Shown here: positions 14,528 through 20,190 of the stretch, piece by piece | Layout: the number at the start of each line of letters is the position of its first letter | Position numbering within the stretch: the first letter of the stretch is position 1 | Origin: Mycobacterium sp. | GTDB lineage: Bacteria; Actinomycetota; Actinomycetes; Mycobacteriales; Mycobacteriaceae | DNA length: 20,190 nucleotides | Reading direction: 5' to 3' | NCBI GenBank assembly: GCA_025965815.1 | Contig: JAOPWF010000740.1 | Location: 1-20,190 of the forward strand | Program-made: the position numbers and the translations under genes | Notes under the pieces: generated by a model | Databases searched by the model: none | What the model was told of the DNA's origin: nothing | Seen by the model: only the letters and a program-made list of their open reading frames with translations

Positions 14528-15511
14528 TCAATCATGATGCGCTCGCATCCATTCGAGTGGGTCGCCGCTGTGGGTGCTCCGGCCCTGCCGGCCCAGCATG
14601 GTTCGGGCCAGTCCTCGTCGCTGTGCCGAGTAGGTCAGCACGTGCGCGACGATGCCGTAGAGCTGGAACGACTCGGGCGGGTCGCAGAGGGCGTCGATCA
14701 CGGTGTCGCCGAGCCGCCCGTCGGTGGTGTAGTCCGACACCATCGCCGACCAACGCCGGCCGACGTCGCGGTGATGTTCGGCCAGCGACCGCGGCGTACT
14801 GCATTGGGCCGTCGTCAGGTCCCGCGGCGGGTAGTCGCGGCCCTCGATGCTGGCCAGCCAGACCTCTTTGGTCCAGACGATCGCGCCCAGCACCGCGCCG
14901 ACGCTGTCCTCCGGGCCGTCCCACTCCAGCACCACCTGACCGGGTGAAATCGGTTGCACCCATTGCTCTTCGGACAGTGCCGCCGCGGCGCCGATGAGAT
15001 ACGCGGTGTCGGCGATGTCATGGCGCACCATCAGGATGTCGACCCGCGGTGGGTCCTCATCCGCGTTCTGCTGGCTGTCCACCCACAGCGACTCCGGCGG
15101 ATGAAAGTGCAGACCGTTCGGCGCGGGCAGCCGGAAGCCGCGACCGGCGGCCTGTGACGGCGGCGCTCCGAATGCCCGGCGGAACGCGCGGGAGAACACC
15201 TCGGCCGACGACCAGCCTTCGCCCTCGGCGACCGCGGCAACGGTCTCGCCACGATGCAGCCGCCATGCCGCACGTTCGAGCATGATCCGGCGGCGCAGCG
15301 CCGCGGGTGATTCGCCGGTGAACCGGCGCACCTCGCGGGAGAAGTGGAATTCCGAGGCATATGAGCTGCGGGCCATGTCCGGAACATCGGTGTTGTCGGC
15401 ATCGACCACCGCATCGAGCAGCTCACGAAGCCGGTCGCGCCTCGGCGGCGGAATCATGGGTTGGAGGCTCATCGTCGTCTGAGTATCGTCGCCCGGCGCC
15501 GATTCGGACAT
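14528..15511 (-). CDS. AraC-type regulator fused to a DinB-like domain
   Basis: A 327-aa two-domain protein. Residues about 25-125 form an AraC/XylS DNA-binding domain with both HTHs (FHFSREVRRFTGESPAALRR and EGWSSAEVFSRAFRRAFGAP). Residues about 155-325 resemble a DinB/mycothiol-transferase-type four-helix bundle, with His in MVRHDIADT and IVAHVLTY as candidate metal ligands. This is the reverse of common AraC order (sensor first). ATG 15511 has AGGAA 5 nt upstream. It leads an operon with the reductase gene at 13985. Promoter-module copy A (15531-15597) begins 20 bp upstream, so the regulator may bind there (inference). The inducer is unknown. Confidence 0.88.
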   Translation of the reverse strand: MSESAPGDDTQTTMSLQPMIPPPRRDRLRELLDAVVDADNTDVPDMARSSYASEFHFSREVRRFTGESPAALRRRIMLERAAWRLHRGETVAAVAEGEGWSSAEVFSRAFRRAFGAPPSQAAGRGFRLPAPNGLHFHPPESLWVDSQQNADEDPPRVDILMVRHDIADTAYLIGAAAALSEEQWVQPISPGQVVLEWDGPEDSVGAVLGAIVWTKEVWLASIEGRDYPPRDLTTAQCSTPRSLAEHHRDVGRRWSAMVSDYTTDGRLGDTVIDALCDPPESFQLYGIVAHVLTYSAQRRGLARTMLGRQGRSTHSGDPLEWMRAHHD

Positions 15512-15530
15512 GACAATTCCTGCTACATCG

Positions 15531-15597
15531 TGTTGAGTATGCGCCCGTCTAATTAGTTAAATGTCTATAGAGTTGCGGTGCAGTGGAGAGGCATCGA
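15531..15597 (+). repeat. Duplicated promoter/start module, copy A (orphan)
   Basis: These 67 bp match 16422-16488 at roughly 85% identity with two compensating single-base gaps. Shared blocks include TGTTGAGTATGCG, GTTAAATGT, TATAGAGTT and GAGAGGCATCGA. In copy B the last block is the RBS and start of a ligase gene. Here the ATG is lost (ATCGAC instead of ATCGATG), so the module points rightward with no gene of its own. Confidence 0.85.
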
Positions 15598-15690
15598 CAC
15601 CCTGGGCCCGCAGCGGCTGACGCCGGTCTCGGCCTGCACCCTGAAGGGCTTGCTGATCGACACCAACGTGGCGACTCAGGTCGGGCTGGC
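15598..15690 (+). pseudogene. Possible gene remnant behind promoter copy A
   Basis: After copy A, about 30 codons (frame reading DTLGPQRLTPVSACTLKG, then LLIDTNVATQVGL) have strong G/C third-position bias, like coding DNA on the plus strand. No start codon is in place. The frame runs on as an antisense shadow of the DUF2231 gene. It may be the 5' scrap of a lost gene. I do not recognise the family, and chance is possible. Confidence 0.3.
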
Positions 15691-16149
15691 GGTTACTTGG
15701 TCGCCCCATGTTGCTTTGGCCCCCGAATCCCCAATGCGATACACCTGGACCACCGACGCCACGCCGGCCAGGATGACGACGACCGCGATGAGGCCACGAA
15801 GCGCCGGTTTCATCGGCTTGCCACGTGTTTCGGCGAGGTGCTGTGCTACCAGCAATAGCCCGGCGACCAGGAGTGCGGCCGCGAAGTAGATCATGGTGTC
15901 ACCGAGTTCGGTATGGGAATGCAACGCCGTGGAGGCACCGACACGCTTCTCCAGCCACTCGCCGGCGTTCGTCGTGATCGGAGTCATCACCACGGTGATT
16001 GACGCCAGTCCGAGCACCAGCCAGACCAACCGCTTACGTGCCGATCTCCAGACGGTCGAAATTATCGCCAGCACGGCGGTCAGCAGTGCCAGGACAACCA
16101 CAAAGTGAACCATCAGCACGTGAGCGGGCAACCCGTTGAACGTGGACAC
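15676..16149 (-). CDS. DUF2231-like integral membrane protein
   Basis: A 157-aa membrane protein with four predicted helices: roughly residues 10-33 (after FNGLPAHVLMVHFVV), 41-59, 86-105 and 117-135. The FNGLPAH..VH opening, the GEWLEKRV segment and a following His-containing ELGD loop are typical of actinobacterial DUF2231 proteins, a group of unknown function sometimes thought to bind haem or another cofactor through their His residues (unverified). The start is GTG 16149 with AAGGAG about 8 nt upstream. It lies between two copies of a duplicated promoter module and opposes their direction, which suggests it was inserted there or left by a rearrangement. No functional link to the catabolic genes is visible. 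Confidence 0.85.
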   Translation of the reverse strand: MSTFNGLPAHVLMVHFVVVLALLTAVLAIISTVWRSARKRLVWLVLGLASITVVMTPITTNAGEWLEKRVGASTALHSHTELGDTMIYFAAALLVAGLLLVAQHLAETRGKPMKPALRGLIAVVVILAGVASVVQVYRIGDSGAKATWGDQVTASPT

Positions 16150-16487
16150 TCATCAACTCCTTCAGTCGGTCGGAGGGCACGTCGTCGGGCCGTCAATTCG
16201 GAGCAGCCGGCAGCACGGACGCCACAAGGGACGGGTAGGTATCCACCGGCGCGCCGCCAACACAGGGCCTAAGAAGTTAGCTTCCGCCTTCCCACCGCAC
16301 GACGGCAGCAACTGTGGCGCGGGCTTTCAGGCCGGACGCTAGCGAAGGCGCGCTGAGAAAGCGCTGAGGATCTAGCGCCCCGGGCCGGACATATCTGACG
16401 TCAACATGCTCAGTGCATGGCTGTTGAGTATGCGGCATCTAATTGGTTAAATGTTTATAGAGTTACGGGTCCAGCAGAGAGGCATCG
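16150..16487. other. 338-bp intergenic region upstream of DUF2231 and ligase genes
   Basis: No coding frame with convincing codon bias was found here. From left to right it holds the leader of the leftward DUF2231 gene, a short direct repeat GCGCTGAG at 16350-16357 and 16361-16368 (11-bp period), and promoter-module copy B from 16422. The right end is AT-rich, as expected of a promoter. Confidence 0.7.
16350..16368. promoter_or_regulatory. 11-bp-spaced direct repeat, candidate regulator site
   Basis: GCGCTGAG occurs twice, at 16350-16357 and 16361-16368, start-to-start distance 11 bp. That is one helical turn, a layout used by OmpR/PhoB-family response regulators (family knowledge). It is 120 bp from the ligase start and about 200 bp from the DUF2231 start. 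The binding protein is unknown. Confidence 0.35.
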
Positions 16488-16488
16488 A
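16422..16488 (+). repeat. Duplicated promoter/start module, copy B (active position)
   Basis: This is the partner of copy A at 15531. It runs up to the first base of the ligase ATG and includes the GAGAGG ribosome binding site. TAGAGT at 16458-16463 fits a mycobacterial -10 (TAnnnT), giving a leader of roughly 20 nt. The AT-rich core TCTAATTGGTTAAATGTTTA is the part most likely to bind a regulator. Confidence 0.82.
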
Positions 16489-18036
16489 TGACGTCTGGCA
16501 CCATCGCCGGGCTGCTGGACAGTGCCGCGGCCGACCACCCGGATCACCCGCTGCTGCGCGACGTCAGCGGTGCGGCGCTCAGCGTGGGCGAGGTCCGTCG
16601 GCTCACCCTCGCCGCCACCCGCTGGCTCACGGACGCCGGGGTACGCCAGGGCATGACGGTCGCCTGGCAGCTCCCCTCGACGGTGCCCGCCGCGCTGCTG
16701 ATGCTGGCCCTGGCCCGTGCCGACGTCACCCAGGCCCCGATCATCCACATCTATCGTGAGCGCGAGGTGGCCGCCGCCCTCGACGTCTGCCGGGCCGACG
16801 TGCTCATCGTCGACGACTCCACCGCGGGCAACGCGCCGGCAGGCCCCACCGTGATCGCGGTGCCTGCCGATTTCGTCGACGTACTGCGGTCGCACCAGCC
16901 GGACGCCGATCCGGGTCCGCTCCGACCCGCTGGTCGCGCGGATTCCCGCTGGATCTACTTCACGTCCGGCACGACCGGCAGCCCCAAGGGGGTGCTGCAC
17001 CGCGACGCCGCCCTGCTGGCCGCCGCGCGCGGTTTCACCGCGCACCTGCGCCTCGGCGAGCATCCCGACGAGGTCGGAACGATCTCGTTCCCGATCGCCC
17101 ACATCGGCGGCATGGTTTACCTGGCCTGCGCGTTGATGGCCGACTATCCGTTGGTCCTCATCGCCAAGTTCGCACCCGCCGAACTGCCCGCGCTGCTCGC
17201 ACAACACCACGTCACGGTGGCAGGCGGCGGCAGTGTCGTCTACCAGATGCTGGTGTCGGCACAGCTGGGCAGCGACAGCCGCGAGCCACTCATCCCGTCG
17301 CTGCGGATGCTCATCGGCGGGGGTGCGCCGTGCGCCGGAACTGCACCGGCAGGTTCGCGAGCTCCTCGGCATCCCCGTCGTGCACGCCTACGGGATGACC
17401 GAGGCGGCGATGATCTGCGTCGGCCGCGTCGACGACACCGACGAACAGCAGATCAACAGCAGCGGTTCACCCATCGCCGGCTCGACGGTCCGCATCACCG
17501 GACCCGCCCCCGACGGCAGCCGCACGCTGCTGCGCCCGGGCGACGAGGGTGAGGTCGAACTGTGCGGGGCGAACGTCACCATGGGCTACCTCGACGCCGA
17601 GCAGTGGACGGCGGCGCGCACCGAGGACGGCTGGTTGCGCACCGGGGACCGCGGCTTTCTGCGGCCCGACGGTCGCATCGTGCTGACCGGCCGCAGCAAG
17701 GACCTGATCATCCGCAAGGGCGAGAACATCGCACCCGGAGAGGTCGAGAACGAACTGCTGGCGCATCCGCTGGTCGACGAAGTGGTGATACTCGGCCAGC
17801 CCGACGAGCTGCGTGGAGAACTGGTCTGTGCGGTGGTGCGGCGCTCGCCCCGGCACCGTGACGTCACCCTCGAGGAGCTGTGCGCCTTCCTCGATGAGCG
17901 CGGACTGATGAAGCAGAAGTGGCCGGAGCGGCTCGTCCTCGTCGACGAGTATCCGCTCACCGGACTGGGCAAGGTCGCGAAAACCGAACTGGCCCAACAG
18001 ATCGCCCCGGCGACCGCGAACGGAGGCACCCGATGA
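16488..18036 (+). pseudogene. Acyl-CoA synthetase (AMP-binding), interrupted by one frameshift
   Basis: Two frames together encode one ANL-family acyl-CoA ligase of about 515 aa. The first frame (16488 on) carries the P-loop YFTSGTTGSPKGVLH near residue 157 and reads correctly to LRMLIGGGAPC. The second resumes as APELHRQVRELLGIPVVHAY, with YGMTEA, TGRSKDLIIRKGENIAP and catalytic Lys in TGLGKVAKTEL. The break lies at about 17331-17336 in TGCGCCGG; restoring GC (TGCGCGCCGG) rejoins the frames with no lost residues. It could be a true inactivating deletion or a sequencing error in GC-rich DNA. Both halves keep conserved motifs with no other lesion. The start ATG 16488 follows GAGAGG. The end overlaps the dehydrogenase gene (ATGA, 18033-18036), indicating coupling. 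Confidence 0.88.
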
Positions 18037-19175
18037 CGAGGCTGACCGCCGAGGAAGCCGACGAACTCGGCAAATCGGTCCGCGCGGCGTGCGACCGGCT
18101 GGCCACCGAAGAGCGGGTCCGCGCCGTCGCGTTCGAGCATGACGGCAGGCAGCGCGGGTACGACGCCGAACTGTGGCAGGTGCTGTGCGGCCAGGTGGGT
18201 GTCGCCGCGATCGCGCTTCCCGAAGAACTCGGCGGCGCCGGTTACGGCGTCACTGCGCTGGGCGTTGTCGCCCACGAACTCGGCCGCGCGCTGGCCCCGG
18301 TGCCGTTCCTGGCCTCGGCGGTGCTCGCGATGGGTCTGCTGGTCGATACCAGCGGTCACGACACGGTGGGCGCCCTCGCGGAGGGCGAACGGACCGCGGC
18401 CGCCGTCGTCACCGGCAACGGCGGCGCGTGGCATCGCAGCGCCGTCACGGTGGCCGCCGCACCCGGCGGCGACGGCTGGACGCTGGCCGGTATCGCGCGC
18501 CACGTGCTCAACGGCAACGCCGCCGACGATCTGGTCGTCGTCGCGAGTGTGGACGGGGAGCCCGCGGTGTTCCTGCTCGGCGCCGACGCAGCGGGCGTGA
18601 CGGTCGACGCCGAACGGGTGCTCGACGGGACCCGGCCGATGGCGACGATCGAGTTCACCGACGCGCCCGCGCGGCGACTGACCGGTGACGGCCCGGTCGA
18701 CGACGTGATCGGCCGCAACGTCGACCGCGCCATCGCCGTGCTGTCCGCCGAGCAGGTCGGGGCGCACGAGCGGGTACTGGAGATCGCCAGCCACTACGCC
18801 CGCACCCGCGAGCAGTTCGGCCGTCCGATCGGAAGCTTCCAGGCCATCAAACACCGGTGCGCCGACATGCTGGTCGACCTCGAATGGTCCCGGTCGGCTT
18901 CCCAAGCGGCACTGCGGTCGATGGACGACGGCAGTGGTGATCGGGCTGGCGACCGCGCGGGCGAAATCAGCTGGCGGGCCAGCATGGCCAAGGCCGTCTG
19001 CTCCGAGGGACTGCGCAGCGCCGCGCACGGCAACCTGCAGATTCACGGCGGCATCGGCTTCACCTGGGAAGACTCCGCGCACCTCTATCTGAAGCGCGCG
19101 CGCACCGACGAGGTCATCTTCGGCGGCCCGGGTCTGCACTGGGATCGGCTCGCTGCCGAGGCCAAATTGCTGTGA
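18033..19175 (+). CDS. Acyl-CoA dehydrogenase (FadE-like)
   Basis: A 380-aa flavoprotein of the acyl-CoA dehydrogenase family, which introduces the alpha-beta double bond in an acyl-CoA. Visible blocks: ALPEELGGAGYG near residue 63, ARTREQFGRPIGSFQAIKH (about 257-275), and NLQIHGGIGFTWEDSAHLYL (about 332-351). Near the C-terminus, where many family members have the catalytic Glu (EGT), this reads VIFGGPGLHWDRL, so the base may be elsewhere or the protein may need a partner subunit, as in mycobacterial heteromeric FadE pairs (family knowledge; inferred here). ATG 18033 overlaps the ligase stop by 4 bp and has CGGAGG upstream. It is cotranscribed with the ligase and supplied by it. Confidence 0.93.
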   Translation: MTRLTAEEADELGKSVRAACDRLATEERVRAVAFEHDGRQRGYDAELWQVLCGQVGVAAIALPEELGGAGYGVTALGVVAHELGRALAPVPFLASAVLAMGLLVDTSGHDTVGALAEGERTAAAVVTGNGGAWHRSAVTVAAAPGGDGWTLAGIARHVLNGNAADDLVVVASVDGEPAVFLLGADAAGVTVDAERVLDGTRPMATIEFTDAPARRLTGDGPVDDVIGRNVDRAIAVLSAEQVGAHERVLEIASHYARTREQFGRPIGSFQAIKHRCADMLVDLEWSRSASQAALRSMDDGSGDRAGDRAGEISWRASMAKAVCSEGLRSAAHGNLQIHGGIGFTWEDSAHLYLKRARTDEVIFGGPGLHWDRLAAEAKLL

Positions 19176-19185
19176 GACAGCTGGG

Positions 19186-19214
19186 CGGCCGGCGTCTCTT
19201 GCTGGCGCCGACCG
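19186..19214. terminator. GC hairpin after acyl-CoA dehydrogenase
   Basis: CGGCCGGCG (19186-19194) pairs with CGCCGACCG (19206-19214) at 8 of 9 positions, with an 11-nt loop. It starts 10 bp after the dehydrogenase stop. No T tract follows, so it is a weak or partial terminator at best. Confidence 0.45.
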
Positions 19215-19230
19215 GCGTGACTAGACTCAC

Positions 19231-19263
19231 AGCTAAATAATTAAATGTTTTCCGATTTGGGTA
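19231..19263 (+). promoter_or_regulatory. Third relative of the promoter module, upstream of second amidohydrolase
   Basis: The AT-rich CTAAATAATTAAATGTTT aligns with the core of copies A and B: CTAA, a 4-nt variable part, then TTAAATGTTT. The resemblance fades outside the core, unlike A versus B. It is about 60 bp before the amidohydrolase ATG. This supports a shared regulator-binding core for the 16488 operon and this gene. Confidence 0.5.
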
Positions 19264-19316
19264 CTCCATATGGGTGCCCGTCAGCAAGTCACCGATCGTC
19301 CAATGAGGAGGCACCG

Positions 19317-20190
19317 ATGCCCTTGCAGCCCTGGATGGAGCTCATCTCCGTCGACGACCATCTGATCGAGCACCCCAAGGTGTGGAGCGATCGGCTGCCG
19401 AAGAAGTACCTGGAGGCTGGGCCGAAAATCATCGAGTGGGCGCGACCCGACACCGGCCAGATGTGCCAGGTGTGGGAGTACGAAGGGCGCATCTACCCCT
19501 ACATCGGGCTGAACGCCGTGGCCGGCAAGAAGCCGGAGGAGTACGGCATCGAGCCGGTGCGCTACGACGACATGATCCCCGGCTGTTACGACCCCAAGGC
19601 CCGCGTTGCCGACATGGACATCGACGGCGTGCAGGCGATGACCTGCTTCCCGTCGTTCCCGCGGTTCGCCGGCGCGGTGTTCGCCGAGGGCGAGGACAAG
19701 GAGCTGGCCAGGCTCTGCTCGGCGGCCTGGAACGACTTCCACCTCGACGAGTGGGCCGCGACGGCGCCGGACCGGTTCATCCCCGTCGCGATGCTGCCGT
19801 TCTGGGACCTGGAGGCCAGCGTGGCCGAGGTGCACCGCGTCGCCGCCAAGGGCGCCAAGTGCGTCACGTTCCCGGACCTGCCGGACCGGCTGGGGTTGCC
19901 GTCGGTGCACTCCGACCACTGGGATCCGCTGCTCTCGGCGATGGAGGAGACCGGCCTGGTGCTGGCGCAGCACTTCGGTTCCGGTGGCTTCCCGCCGCCG
20001 ATCGCGGCCGACGCGCCGTTCGCGGTCTTCGTCACGCTGATGGGCACCATGTCGATGACCGCGATGACGGACTGGCTGTTCTCCAACACCCTGTACCGGC
20101 ATCCGAACCTCAAGATCGGGCTGTCCGAGGGCGGCATCGGCTGGATTCCCTACATCCTGGAGCGCTGCGACAGCGTGTGGCGTAAGCACC
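19317..20190 (+). CDS. Amidohydrolase family 2, N-terminal part (cut by window end)
   Basis: The first 291 codons of a second amidohydrolase-2 family enzyme; the frame is open to the window end, so the C-terminus is missing. ATG 19317 is well supported by GAGGAGG 5 nt upstream. The metal-binding D13-x-H15 (ISVDDHLIEHP) and H219 in LAQHFGSGG are visible; the C-terminal Asp ligand would be outside the window. Other conserved stretches are CYDPKARVADMDIDGVQAM and LFSNTLYRHPNLKIGLSEGG. It lies downstream of the ligase-dehydrogenase pair but has its own promoter-like region, so it is probably a separate or partly linked unit of the same pathway. The reaction may be hydrolysis or decarboxylation; the substrate is unknown. 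Confidence 0.94.
   Translation, partial: MPLQPWMELISVDDHLIEHPKVWSDRLPKKYLEAGPKIIEWARPDTGQMCQVWEYEGRIYPYIGLNAVAGKKPEEYGIEPVRYDDMIPGCYDPKARVADMDIDGVQAMTCFPSFPRFAGAVFAEGEDKELARLCSAAWNDFHLDEWAATAPDRFIPVAMLPFWDLEASVAEVHRVAAKGAKCVTFPDLPDRLGLPSVHSDHWDPLLSAMEETGLVLAQHFGSGGFPPPIAADAPFAVFVTLMGTMSMTAMTDWLFSNTLYRHPNLKIGLSEGGIGWIPYILERCDSVWRKH

Noticed and set aside
15531..15597. Copy A as the promoter of an intact plus-strand gene
   Set aside because: The start codon is missing and the downstream frame soon becomes antisense to the DUF2231 membrane gene.
1..20190. CRISPR array, tRNA/rRNA genes, insertion sequence ends, phage or anti-phage defence genes
   Set aside because: No regularly spaced repeats, tRNA-like cloverleaf, transposase, integrase, nuclease or toxin-antitoxin pattern was found. 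The UvrA paralogue alone is not evidence for a defence system.

Overview
The window looks like chromosome of a mycobacterium (Mycobacterium/Mycolicibacterium type). GC is very high with strong G/C third-position bias, starts are mixed ATG/GTG, and the gene content is an actinobacterial acyl-CoA catabolic repertoire. The MaoC protein has the Rv0130-like D40/H45 pair. Species assignment is inference; no rRNA, tRNA, IS element or CRISPR array was seen.

Layout. (1) 1-3140: end of an aldehyde dehydrogenase gene, a dispersed-type inverted repeat, a 73-aa HhH-like protein, a convergent MaoC hydratase, then a divergent thiolase plus DUF35 OB-fold pair. (2) 3141-6047: two tail-to-tail TetR regulators; the second is divergent from an amidohydrolase, and the gap holds two copies of a likely operator. 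A strong hairpin terminator follows. (3) 6048-11346: an acyl-CoA ligase with an in-frame extra C-terminal domain (minus strand), divergent from an SCP2-type thiolase, cytochrome P450 and alpha/beta-hydrolase operon. (4) 11347-16149: an insert of different character, with a UvrB-domain-less UvrA paralogue, an AraC-DinB fusion regulator followed by a RibD/DHFR-like reductase, and a DUF2231 membrane protein. (5) 16150-20190: a frameshifted acyl-CoA synthetase overlapping an acyl-CoA dehydrogenase, then a second amidohydrolase cut by the window end.

How the genes may work together (inference): the enzymes cover CoA activation (two ligases), dehydrogenation, hydration (MaoC), thiolysis or retro-aldol cleavage (two thiolase-fold proteins), hydroxylation (P450), hydrolysis or decarboxylation (two amidohydrolases, one hydrolase) and aldehyde oxidation. 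This fits breakdown of a hydrophobic, perhaps cyclic, carboxylic acid or terpenoid/steroid-like compound. The substrate cannot be read from the sequence.

Most unusual points: a duplicated promoter/start module about 890 bp apart flanking the DUF2231 gene, with a weaker third relative upstream of the last amidohydrolase; a ligase whose final 99 residues look like a separate small protein with its own ribosome binding site; a P450-coupled hydrolase with an Asp nucleophile but no recognisable catalytic His; a DUF35 protein with no cysteines; and two probable frameshifts, one in a TetR N-terminus and one in the second ligase.
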